A stretch of 64,000 nt of DNA from Halarcobacter sp. (lineage in GTDB: Bacteria > Campylobacterota > Campylobacteria > Campylobacterales > Arcobacteraceae), in assembly GCF_963676935.1 (NCBI RefSeq), contig NZ_OY781470.1, forward strand, positions 1,274,680 through 1,338,679. The letters run 5' to 3'. The notes below the pieces were generated by a model that saw only the letters and a program-made list of their open reading frames with translations, ran no database searches and had not been told where the DNA came from. Of the stretch, positions 30,016 to 38,034 are shown piece by piece. How positions within the stretch are numbered: the stretch's first letter is position 1; every line of letters begins with the position of its first letter. The position numbers and the translations under genes are program-made.

Positions 30016-31305
30016 CTATATAGAATCTACTATCTCTTTTACTATTTTAGAAAGTTTATTTATTGATTCTATTTCAACTTTTTCTCTAGTAGAGTGGGGA
30101 TTAAAAATATTTGGTCCAATAGAGGCGATTTTCATATTAGGAAATTTATCTTTAAAAATTGCACATTCAAGCCCAGCATGAATTGCTTCTAAACTTGCAC
30201 CATCATCATATTTTTTATATATGTTTAAAACTTGATTTGTAAACTCATTTATGTCTGGTTTCCATGCAGGATATTTACCTGCTGTTTTAACTTCAAAACC
30301 AAAAGATTCTAATAAAACTTTTGTTTCTTTTTTGATTTTTTCTAATTCAAAATTTGACATTGATCTTGCACTTAATTCTATCTCAATATCATCAACATTT
30401 GTAGTGATTTTAGCTAAATTTATTGAATTTAAAACAACATCTAAATCTTTATCAAAACCTCTAACACCATTAGCAAATGTATAAATAAAATTAGTAATAT
30501 TACTATTCCAAATATTCAAATGTTCACTTTTTGTCTCAATTTTACTTATACAAATATTATCATGTACTTTTATTGATGGATAATTCTTAAAGGCTATTAT
30601 TGCTTTAACATTTACAGGAATTGAATTGATTCTCTCACCACCGTTTATGTCTAACAATAAACCCTTGTTTTCTTTTACAAATTCAGCTATTAATTTAATC
30701 CCATTTGGAACATTTTTGTGAATATCAACTCCACTATGACCACCTGGAAGCTTTGATATTTCTATCTCATAAAGTTCATAATTTTCTGTATTTTCAATAA
30801 TTGTTTTAGAGCTATTTTTTGCAAAAATATCAACTCCTCCAGCACAACCTATACAGATTTCACCTTCCTCTTCACTATCAATATTTAGCATATATGAAGC
30901 ATTTAATTCTAACTCTAAATGGTTCGCACCAATAAGTCCTATCTCTTCATCTGAAGTAAATAAGTACTCACAATCATAACCTTCAGACATTAACCAAAGC
31001 ATATATGAACAACCAATTCCATTGTCTGCTCCAAGAGTTGATTCTTTTGCTTTAAAGAAACCATCTTCTTCTACTATTGTTGGTATGCAATTATCTTTTA
31101 AACACACTATATCGTAGTGATTTTGAATACATAGTTTTGCTTTTGAATTTTCTTTTTTACATAATATATTATTGTAGTTGTCTACAAGGCAGATATAATT
31201 ATATTTTTTAGCATAATTTTTGATATATTCAATAAATGGTTGATGAGTTCCACTACATCTAGGAATAGTAGTAATCTCTTTAAAAATCTCTATTATTTTA
31301 TTCAC
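30016..31305 (-). CDS. pepD: Aminoacyl-histidine dipeptidase / Xaa-His dipeptidase (M20)
   Basis: A 429-residue zinc peptidase. It opens IFKEITTIPRCSGTHQPFIEY, a PepD hallmark. Metal ligands are visible as His in IQNHYDIVC, Asp in STLGADNGIG, Glu-Glu in TSDEEIGLIGA, Asp in MLNIDSEEEG and the C-terminal His in NPHSTREKVE. It hydrolyses carnosine-like and other dipeptides in the cytosol. It is somewhat shorter than E. coli PepD (about 485). The start is GTG at 31305, preceded by AAAGG. It is the first gene of the mla operon, 7 nt before mlaE. Confidence 0.93.
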   Translation of the reverse strand: MNKIIEIFKEITTIPRCSGTHQPFIEYIKNYAKKYNYICLVDNYNNILCKKENSKAKLCIQNHYDIVCLKDNCIPTIVEEDGFFKAKESTLGADNGIGCSYMLWLMSEGYDCEYLFTSDEEIGLIGANHLELELNASYMLNIDSEEEGEICIGCAGGVDIFAKNSSKTIIENTENYELYEIEISKLPGGHSGVDIHKNVPNGIKLIAEFVKENKGLLLDINGGERINSIPVNVKAIIAFKNYPSIKVHDNICISKIETKSEHLNIWNSNITNFIYTFANGVRGFDKDLDVVLNSINLAKITTNVDDIEIELSARSMSNFELEKIKKETKVLLESFGFEVKTAGKYPAWKPDINEFTNQVLNIYKKYDDGASLEAIHAGLECAIFKDKFPNMKIASIGPNIFNPHSTREKVEIESINKLSKIVKEIVDSI

Positions 31306-31424
31306 AAATAACCTTTTTATAAAAATTATAACTAATTTTATTTAAAATTAAATTTCCTAAGGGTTACATTTTAAGCTTTTATTTAACAGATTTTTATAAT
31401 ATATTCATTAAAAAAAGGGAATTT

Positions 31425-31988
31425 ATGATACTTGATTATGCTGATGTAAACGATTTAAACAGATATAAAATTATGTCCGATACTGTTGTACCTAGACCAA
31501 TTGCATGGATTATAACAGAAGATGATGGAGTAATTAATGCTGCACCATTTTCTTATTTTGTACCTTTATCATCAAATCCACCTGTTGTAATTGTATCTAT
31601 TGGTAAAAAAGATGATGGAAGCCCAAAAGATACACTTTTTAATATTAGAAAACATAAAAAAGCAACTATTTGTTTTGTAAATAAAGATAATTGTGATGAT
31701 GTTAAAAATTGTGCAATGCCATTGATGAAAGAGGAGAGTGAGATTAAAGCTTATGAAATTGATGTTCAAAAGCCTTTAGATGATTTTCCACCAATGATTA
31801 CTTCAACACAAACTGCATTGTTTTGTGAGTTTTATAAAGAGGTTGAATTGCCAGGTAAAACAACACCAATTATTTTAGAGATAAAAAAACAATTTATTGA
31901 AGATGGAAGATTAGATGAAAGATCTCATGTTCATGTGGATAATGTTGGTAGAAGTGGAGCATTTTTTAAAGCAATGATTGATTTATAA
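31425..31988 (+). CDS. Flavin reductase-like FMN-binding protein
   Basis: A 187-residue split-barrel flavoprotein. YKIMSDTVVPRPIAWIIT and NAAPFSYFVPLSSNPPVVIVSIG are the FMN-binding signatures of the flavin reductase-like domain, followed by KDTLFNIRKHKKATICFV. A C-terminal HVHVDNVGRSG follows. Members reduce FMN or donate electrons to a partner; the partner is unknown. It is a single gene with a strong terminator. Confidence 0.88.
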   Translation: MILDYADVNDLNRYKIMSDTVVPRPIAWIITEDDGVINAAPFSYFVPLSSNPPVVIVSIGKKDDGSPKDTLFNIRKHKKATICFVNKDNCDDVKNCAMPLMKEESEIKAYEIDVQKPLDDFPPMITSTQTALFCEFYKEVELPGKTTPIILEIKKQFIEDGRLDERSHVHVDNVGRSGAFFKAMIDL

Positions 31989-32001
31989 TTTTTAACTTTA
32001 T

Positions 32002-32037
32002 AAAAAAGTCTTGCATTTTTGCAAGACTTTTTTTATC
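32002..32037 (+). terminator. Rho-independent terminator
   Basis: A 14-bp stem (AAAAAAGTCTTGCA with its complement), a 4-nt loop and a T-run, 14 nt after the flavin reductase-like stop. Confidence 0.9.
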
Positions 32038-32094
32038 TTTATATTGTCTCAAATTGTTATAACATATTGAAAGTTTTTTTTAAGTTTTTTTATA

Positions 32095-32100
32095 TATAAT
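32095..32100 (+). promoter_or_regulatory. Predicted -10 box for the 105-residue basic protein
   Basis: TATAAT at the end of a T-rich stretch (TTTTTTATATATAATTACG), 32 nt before the start at 32132, which has AGGGGAA upstream. Confidence 0.65.
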
Positions 32101-32131
32101 TACGAGCTCAAAAACGAAAAATAGGGGAATT

Positions 32132-32449
32132 ATGAGAATTACGATTACAGATAATGAATTTAATGCAATACAAAAAATATTACTTCAAAATGATATAACT
32201 TTATATAACCGAGTTAATGAAGAGTTTAAAAAATCAGTATTATCTTGTACAAAAAAGAAAATAAAAGCAACAGTAAAAGCAAATAATGTAAAAAGAAAAA
32301 AAAGTAAAAATGCTGTTGTAAATGCAGTAAATGTTTTAAGATTAGAAAATAGAGATATAACAGTATATAGCGTAGCTAAAACAGCTCAAATAAGTTATAA
32401 TACTGCAAAAAAATATAAAGAATTTATTCTAGCACAAAAGGCTTCATAA
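32132..32449 (+). CDS. Small basic protein, possible HTH DNA-binding protein
   Basis: A 105-residue protein not recognised. The middle is Lys-rich (CTKKKIKATVKANNVKRKKS). The C-terminal 45 residues could form a helix-turn-helix (AVNVLRLENRDITVYSVAKT then AQISYNTAKKYKEF), similar in rhythm to replication-type or resolvase-like winged helices. It has its own promoter and terminator. A DNA-binding role is inference. Confidence 0.65.
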   Translation: MRITITDNEFNAIQKILLQNDITLYNRVNEEFKKSVLSCTKKKIKATVKANNVKRKKSKNAVVNAVNVLRLENRDITVYSVAKTAQISYNTAKKYKEFILAQKAS

Positions 32450-32485
32450 GTTAAAAGAGAAGCTTATAGCTTCTACTTTTTAACT
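32449..32485. terminator. Bidirectional terminator hairpin
   Basis: A long imperfect hairpin: inner AGAAGC/GCTTCT (32458-32463 with 32469-32474) with a 5-nt loop, outer AGTTAAAA paired with TTTTAACT. It separates the 105-residue gene from the convergent chemoreceptor. Confidence 0.75.
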
Positions 32486-34750
32486 ATTTTTTCCATCAAA
32501 CTCATTGATTTCAACATTTTTTACAACATCTAAAGCAATATTGTTAGTTCCTTTTGCAATATCATTTGTTTGGTCTGCAATTGCAGCATTTTCTTGAGTA
32601 AATTTATCTAATTGATTCATAGCATCTGCAATTTGTGTCATACCTAGATTTTGTTCTTTTGCTGCATTTGATACATCATCAATCAGATTATTTGTACTTG
32701 AAATTTTTTCTTCAAGACTACTAAAACCTTCAATCATTTTAGTACTAATTACTTTACCATTATTTGCTCTTGTTGTTGCATTTTCAACTAAATCTTTAAT
32801 CTCTTTAGCTGCTTCAGCTGATCTAGCTGCAAGGTTTCTTACTTCTTGTGCAACTACTGCAAATCCTTTTCCTGCTTCACCTGCAGTGGCTGCCTCAACA
32901 GCTGCGTTTAGTGATAAAATATTTGTTTGGAAGGCAATTTGATCAATAACTGAAATAGCTTCGTTGATATTAATTACAGTTTCATTTATCTCATCCATTG
33001 CTTTAACAGTATCGTTTGCTAAGTTTTTACCTGTTTGAGCTGATTCTTTAGTTTCATTTGATATATTTAACATCTCTTGAGCTTTTACACTTGTTTGTTG
33101 AATATTTCCTGTAATTTCATCAATTGAAGCAGCAGTCTCTTCTAATGAAGCAGCTTGCGAAGTTGCATTTTTACTTAATGTTTGAACATTTTGAGTTAAT
33201 TCATCTGAACTTTTTTGAAGATTTACACCATCTCTTTGACTATCTTGTAACATTTGAGTCATCATATTGTTCATTTCAATTAATTCTTGACCAATTTTAC
33301 CTGAAGTCTCTTTATTTAGTTTGGCTGTGAAATCTCTTTGTGTATATTTACTTAATACTTCACTTATTTTATTGATATCTTTACCAACTAATGATTCTAA
33401 ATTATCTAGCATATCATTTAACAATTTTTTTAATTCATTTAATGAATCTGTTGATGTATGTTCACTGATTCTTTTTTCCAAATAACCTTTACTTACATCA
33501 TTTACAACATTTTTAACATTTTCAATAAGATGATTATCTTCATCTATACTTTTTGATATTTTGACAATATTGTCATTTATATTTTTTGCCATTTGACCAA
33601 ATTCATCATTTGATATTAAATCAATTTGTTTTGTTGTATTAGACTCTTTATTAAGATATAAAAAGAATGATTTTAGACCATCTGTAATAACTGTAAGATT
33701 TGATTTAAGCTGTTTAACACTTAAAAATATCGTTATCCCAACAATTAAAATACCTAAAATAGCAGCTATTATAGAAAAGTTTCTAATGAAATTTGCTAAT
33801 GATAAATATTCATCAACGGGTGCATTTATAAAAATAGACCAATTTACGTCAGCCTTATTAATTTTAAAAGGTTTAACATAATTATATGTTTCTAAACCTG
33901 TAGTATATGATTTTTTTACAAATGTATAATCTTTTAGTTTTTTAACACTCTCTAAAGCATTCATATACTCTTTATCATTTTTAGTTATTTCAGATACTTT
34001 TTTTGAAATTAGTTTTTTATCAGGATGTCCAACAACAGTCCCATAGTTATCTACTATAAAAGCATATCCATGATCATAAACTTTAATAGATTTTGCTAGC
34101 TTCCCAAATGTATCTAAGGCAATTTCTGCACCAATAACACCAGCATACTTTCCATCTTTATATAATGGAATAGCAACTGTATTCATTAATGTATCAACTC
34201 CTGCTATTGGATAAATATAAGGAGCAGTAATAAACTCTTTATTCGCTTCTTTAGGACCTTTTATCCAACCATTTTCTTCATTATAAGTGGAACCTGTTTG
34301 TACAATAATTCCATCTTTTGAACGTGTCACATAAGGATTGAAATCACCTGATTTATCATACCAATTATCTGGGTTAGTAGTATTTTCAGCTTTTTTATCA
34401 AAAAGGATTGTACTATCTTTCATAGTCCACCAAAGACCTAATAATTGGTCATTGTCTTTTAAGATAGAAGTCAGTAAAGCAATTGTTTCTTTTTCATCAA
34501 GTTTCTTTCCATGATTTATAGCTTCTTGATATTTAGACCACAATGTTTTAACAACAGATACAGACAAATTCATATTTCCTTGAATTTCTGTAGCGTAACT
34601 ATTAGCCATCTCTTTTACATAAGATTTTGCACCCTCTTGAGCAGTTTCATAAGAATATTTAGAGATAAAAAATATAGTAACAATAAATACTATAGTTGTT
34701 GCCCCTAATATTCTTATTAATAACTTATTGCCAAAACTTGAACTTTTCAT
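32480..34750 (-). CDS. Methyl-accepting chemotaxis protein with dCache sensor
   Basis: A 756-residue chemoreceptor. TM1 is at residues 12-30 and TM2 near 328-350. The periplasmic domain is a double Cache fold: the distal part includes [36 protein letters not shown] and [20 protein letters not shown]; the proximal part has [23 protein letters not shown]-like repeats follow, then the signalling tip [20 protein letters not shown] near residue 605. The distal pocket resembles amino-acid-type dCache domains but lacks an exact match to the final Asp of that motif (GAEI here), so the ligand is open. The ATG at 34750 is preferred to the GTG at 34753 (AGGAGATAGTG upstream). No CZB domain or pentapeptide tail. 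Confidence 0.93.
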   Translation of the reverse strand: MKSSSFGNKLLIRILGATTIVFIVTIFFISKYSYETAQEGAKSYVKEMANSYATEIQGNMNLSVSVVKTLWSKYQEAINHGKKLDEKETIALLTSILKDNDQLLGLWWTMKDSTILFDKKAENTTNPDNWYDKSGDFNPYVTRSKDGIIVQTGSTYNEENGWIKGPKEANKEFITAPYIYPIAGVDTLMNTVAIPLYKDGKYAGVIGAEIALDTFGKLAKSIKVYDHGYAFIVDNYGTVVGHPDKKLISKKVSEITKNDKEYMNALESVKKLKDYTFVKKSYTTGLETYNYVKPFKINKADVNWSIFINAPVDEYLSLANFIRNFSIIAAILGILIVGITIFLSVKQLKSNLTVITDGLKSFFLYLNKESNTTKQIDLISNDEFGQMAKNINDNIVKISKSIDEDNHLIENVKNVVNDVSKGYLEKRISEHTSTDSLNELKKLLNDMLDNLESLVGKDINKISEVLSKYTQRDFTAKLNKETSGKIGQELIEMNNMMTQMLQDSQRDGVNLQKSSDELTQNVQTLSKNATSQAASLEETAASIDEITGNIQQTSVKAQEMLNISNETKESAQTGKNLANDTVKAMDEINETVININEAISVIDQIAFQTNILSLNAAVEAATAGEAGKGFAVVAQEVRNLAARSAEAAKEIKDLVENATTRANNGKVISTKMIEGFSSLEEKISSTNNLIDDVSNAAKEQNLGMTQIADAMNQLDKFTQENAAIADQTNDIAKGTNNIALDVVKNVEINEFDGKNS

Positions 34751-34853
34751 CACTATCTCCTAGTTTAAATATTGTTATTATATCATTAAATAGTATCTGA
34801 ATGGTTTCAATTATTAGTTATTTTAATACTTTTTCTAGTTTTATAATAGTTGC

Positions 34854-35696
34854 TTATTCAACTATTTGATGTAATTTACTGCATTTTGATAGATGAATAT
34901 CAACTCCTGACATATCTTTTTTTATATCTTCAAAAGAGTGAAAGTGTGCATCATATACATAAACAAAGATTTCGTCACCTTGTTTTAAAAAGTGGTGTTT
35001 ACCAAAATCAGCATATGCGGTTGCACCAGCAGCTATTAACAAGCCTTTATAATTAGTTAAATTTTCTAAATATTGTGGCAAGCCCTCAAGTGGTCCCATA
35101 TCTGGTTGATTATTAAATTGTTCAATCATCCAATTTTTTAATTGTCCAAAAAAATATGAGTATGATTTAACTGCACTAATTGCACCATAGTTTTTTAATA
35201 CACCATCTCTTCTAATAAATGAAGCTATATGGTATTTACTTAGGATACCTTTTTCTGTAAAATCATCAATTTTTATAAAATCAGGAGAAATCCCTTTTGA
35301 GTTTTTCCCCCAATTCTTTTTTGTACTTAATTTTTTACCATCTTGAACTCTACTTGAACAATCATTGAACGCCCCAAAATATTTTGGAATTAAATCAATT
35401 AGTTTTCCATCTTCATATACAAAATCACAAAGTAGAGCAACTTCAGCTTCAACTTGTAATTTTTCTAAATTGTTATAGTTTATTTTATCTGTAGAATAGG
35501 GTAAGTTTCCTAAATGTGAATTATCTTCAGGAATATAAAAAGGAAATAATCCTTTTGGTGCATTTTGTTCTGTAGTTTGAATAACTGAAAATTCGTCTGC
35601 TTCTCCCGCTTCACCAAGGTGTCCTGCAAAGTTTCCTGCAACACCAAATCCTAAATAATCTTTTAATTCATCTGTATTAATATTATATTTTTCCAT
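34854..35696 (-). CDS. DUF5718 family protein
   Basis: A 280-residue protein with LKDYLGFGVAGNFAGHLGEA at the N-terminus, which fits the DUF5718 family. FPFYIPEDNSHLGNLPYS, QVEAEVALLCDFVYEDGK, PKYFGAFNDCSSR and KGLLIAAGATAYADFGKHHFL are other conserved-looking blocks. The repeated acidic and small-residue motifs recall fumarylacetoacetase-like folds, but no function is established. The start has AAAGG upstream. It is 73 nt... downstream of a short candidate ORF and is probably transcribed alone. Confidence 0.75.
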   Translation of the reverse strand: MEKYNINTDELKDYLGFGVAGNFAGHLGEAGEADEFSVIQTTEQNAPKGLFPFYIPEDNSHLGNLPYSTDKINYNNLEKLQVEAEVALLCDFVYEDGKLIDLIPKYFGAFNDCSSRVQDGKKLSTKKNWGKNSKGISPDFIKIDDFTEKGILSKYHIASFIRRDGVLKNYGAISAVKSYSYFFGQLKNWMIEQFNNQPDMGPLEGLPQYLENLTNYKGLLIAAGATAYADFGKHHFLKQGDEIFVYVYDAHFHSFEDIKKDMSGVDIHLSKCSKLHQIVE

Positions 35697-35809
35697 TATA
35701 TTTGCCTTTAATTATAAATAATTTTGACAATAAGTTTTTTTATTTTAGTGTGATTATTTATTTGAGTGAGAATTTTTTTGAAGTTTATTGTGTAGTTAAG
35801 CTATATTGT

Positions 35810-35881
35810 CTATAAAAATCTACCGCGGAATAAACTCTTCTCACTGTAGTGGACGACGAGCATAAGTAATGTATATTTCAT
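35810..35881 (-). CDS. Candidate 23-residue mini-ORF in a GC-richer intergenic segment
   Basis: An ATG at 35881 with AAAAGGAG 5 nt upstream opens MKYTLLMLVVHYSEKSLFRG followed by RFL and a stop. It uses codons such as CGC, GTC and CTC that are rare in this window. The segment (about 35820-35870) is visibly richer in G and C than its surroundings. It could be a microprotein, a leader peptide, or a structured RNA that happens to contain a frame. Confidence is low. Confidence 0.3.
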   Translation of the reverse strand: MKYTLLMLVVHYSEKSLFRGRFL

Positions 35882-35902
35882 CTTTTCTCCTTTTACTTTT
35901 TT

Positions 35903-35928
35903 CAAGAGAGAAGCATACTCCTCTCTTG
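35903..35928. other. 8-bp stem-loop downstream of the mcl-like gene
   Basis: CAAGAGAG paired with CTCTCTTG around a 10-nt loop, 26 nt beyond the stop at 35954. No T-run follows on the minus strand (A-rich instead), so it is a weak terminator or a processed-RNA structure. Confidence 0.45.
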
Positions 35929-35953
35929 CAAAAATAAAACTTAAGATTTTAAA

Positions 35954-36937
35954 CTAAGAAAAAAATCTTTTTTCTGTTTCATCTAACAGTTTTGCACCAG
36001 AGAATTTTGCTCTTTGAACTAATTCCCAAAAATATCTGTATGTAGCTCTATCATGTAGCTCTCCATCATACTGAATTGGTCCCCATTCTGCATCTTGAGC
36101 AGCAAGTAAGATATTTTGTGCCGCTTCTAACTCAGTAAAGTCTGGTTTCATTGCATCAACAATTGCCTGTACTTGTGTTGGGTAAATTGACCACATTCTC
36201 ATAAATCCAAACTCATTTCTAGCTCTTTGGGCATCTTTATAAGTTTGGTAAGGATTTTTAAGGTCTAATGTTACATTATGACAAGGAATAACATGGTTTT
36301 GAATTGCTGCTTGACAAACTTTTGCTTTTGCTGCACCAATTAATCTATGATCAAATTGTCCTGGACTTCTCATGTTAATTGCTGGAATTGCTCCTTGGTA
36401 ACCTGAAACAAAGTCCATTAAACCAAAATCTAAAACTTGTAACCATGGTAATGTAGCAATTTTCTCTACATCTTGTAATGCCCCATGAGTTTCAATTAAG
36501 ATATGAATTGGAATCTCTCTACTAATTCCTGCTTTTTTAGCAACCTCTTGAATATATTCAATTTGAGTTTTAACATCTTCATAAGAAGTTGATTTTGGTA
36601 ATGTGATATATGCTAATTTTTCACCAGCACCTGGAACTAAGATATCAACATCTTGTCTCCAATCTGGATGAGAAAAATCGTGTATTCTTGTACCAGCCAT
36701 ACCATATGGATTCTCTTCTGAGTTTACAACTCTAACAATCATTTGGGCATGTTCAACCTCTTTACCAGTTTCTGCTCCATCCTCACAATCACAAGTAATA
36801 TCAAAAACAGGTCCAAGTTTTCTTTGCATATCAAAACCTTTTTTGATAAGTTTTTCGCTTCCTGCAAAGTGCTCACAAGTAGGAATAATCGGTAAAGATT
36901 TTCCAGATTCAAATAGTGCTTCATTAGGGTGTGTCAT
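35954..36937 (-). CDS. CitE/HpcH-family CoA-ester lyase (malyl-CoA or methylmalyl-CoA lyase-like)
   Basis: A 327-residue TIM-barrel lyase. Mg-site and CoA motifs are intact: FDITCDCEDGAE, the Arg in TRIHDFSHP, Glu in IHILIETHGAL and Asp in VLDFGLMDFVSGYQG. The start MTHPNEALFESGK and the IPTCEHFAGSEKLIKKGF block match a proteobacterial CoA-ester lyase subgroup rather than citrate lyase beta. Retro-aldol cleavage of a malyl-CoA-type ester to glyoxylate plus an acyl-CoA is the likely reaction. It is the last gene of the operon, after the hydratase gene (28-nt gap), which supports a hydrate-then-cleave sequence. Substrate is not proven. Confidence 0.85.
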   Translation of the reverse strand: MTHPNEALFESGKSLPIIPTCEHFAGSEKLIKKGFDMQRKLGPVFDITCDCEDGAETGKEVEHAQMIVRVVNSEENPYGMAGTRIHDFSHPDWRQDVDILVPGAGEKLAYITLPKSTSYEDVKTQIEYIQEVAKKAGISREIPIHILIETHGALQDVEKIATLPWLQVLDFGLMDFVSGYQGAIPAINMRSPGQFDHRLIGAAKAKVCQAAIQNHVIPCHNVTLDLKNPYQTYKDAQRARNEFGFMRMWSIYPTQVQAIVDAMKPDFTELEAAQNILLAAQDAEWGPIQYDGELHDRATYRYFWELVQRAKFSGAKLLDETEKRFFS

Positions 36938-36965
36938 AATAATTTTCCTCTCTTTAAATTAAATT

Positions 36966-38024
36966 TTATTTTTTAGTTTTATTTTTTGGAATGATTACAG
37001 TGTAATCTAAATCAAGTACTATATTTTTTAAGTACTTACCATCTTCATCTTTTGGATTACTAATCTCTTTAGATTTTTGATTTTTAACAGCAACTGTTCT
37101 TAATCTTAATAATCCAATATCATCTCTTTTATGGTCAATTGTATCAATCACTTCTGTATAAGCATAAATTGTATCTCCTGCATAAGTAGGGTTACAATGT
37201 GCTCCACTGTTTATTGCATAGATCCATTGTGCATTTTGTAAACCATTAAATGAAATTGCCCTTGCAATTGAGATAATAATCCCACCATACATCAACCTTT
37301 CACCCATAGGTGTAGATTTCATCATATGGTCATTGAAGTGAACTTTTGCATTGTTTTGATACAGTTTTGTTGCTAAAGTGTGGTCACTATTATCTATTGT
37401 TATACCTTCAGGGTGATTTAGTCTTTCCCCTTTTTCATAATCTTCAAAAAAGTATTTACCACCAGTTGCATCTGTATCAACCATACTTACTATTGGCATA
37501 TTGATATTGTCACTAATAGGTGTAGATTCTTTAAATGTTGGAATCTCTTTAATACCTGTTAATGTTGTTTTATCTTTTTTATGAACCATAACCCATCTTT
37601 TGAAGTTTAAAACTTCATCTTTATTTTGATTCAAACCAATAGAGTGTACATATACAACTCCACTTTTACCATTTGAGTTCTCTTTTAATCCAATTACTGT
37701 AGATGTCATAGAAACGGTGTCACCTACATAAACTGGATTTGGAAAACTAATCTCTGCATATCCTAAGTTTGCAATTGCATTTAAAGATATATCTTGTACA
37801 GATTTACCAAATGTCAAATGAAACATTAGTAGATCATCAATTGGTCTTTTGTCATATCCCATCTCTTTTGCTACTACATCAGAAGAGTGTAGGGCAAATC
37901 TAGAACCAGTAAAGGCAATGTATAAAGATACATCCCCTTGGCTTACTGTTCTTGGAAGTGGATGAACAATCTCTTGACCAATTGAAAAGTCTTCAAAAAA
38001 GTTACCTATATTTATTTTTGACAC
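36966..38024 (-). CDS. MaoC-type double-hotdog hydratase, mesaconyl-CoA hydratase-like
   Basis: A 352-residue protein made of two MaoC-like hotdog domains. The first has FEDFSIGQEIVHPLPRTVSQ and SRFALHSS, the second FEDYEKGERLNHPEGITI, HTLATKLYQNNAKVHFND and a C-terminal GAHCNPTYAGDTIYAYTEV. This length and two-domain plan fit Mch (mesaconyl-CoA hydratase / beta-methylmalyl-CoA dehydratase) of the ethylmalonyl-CoA and 3-hydroxypropionate pathways. The GTG at 38024 is chosen because AAGGAG lies 6 nt upstream; the TTG at 38045 would overlap the upstream gene. Itaconyl-CoA hydratase is an alternative. Confidence 0.85.
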   Translation of the reverse strand: MSKINIGNFFEDFSIGQEIVHPLPRTVSQGDVSLYIAFTGSRFALHSSDVVAKEMGYDKRPIDDLLMFHLTFGKSVQDISLNAIANLGYAEISFPNPVYVGDTVSMTSTVIGLKENSNGKSGVVYVHSIGLNQNKDEVLNFKRWVMVHKKDKTTLTGIKEIPTFKESTPISDNINMPIVSMVDTDATGGKYFFEDYEKGERLNHPEGITIDNSDHTLATKLYQNNAKVHFNDHMMKSTPMGERLMYGGIIISIARAISFNGLQNAQWIYAINSGAHCNPTYAGDTIYAYTEVIDTIDHKRDDIGLLRLRTVAVKNQKSKEISNPKDEDGKYLKNIVLDLDYTVIIPKNKTKK

Positions 38025-38034
38025 TTTCTTCTCC

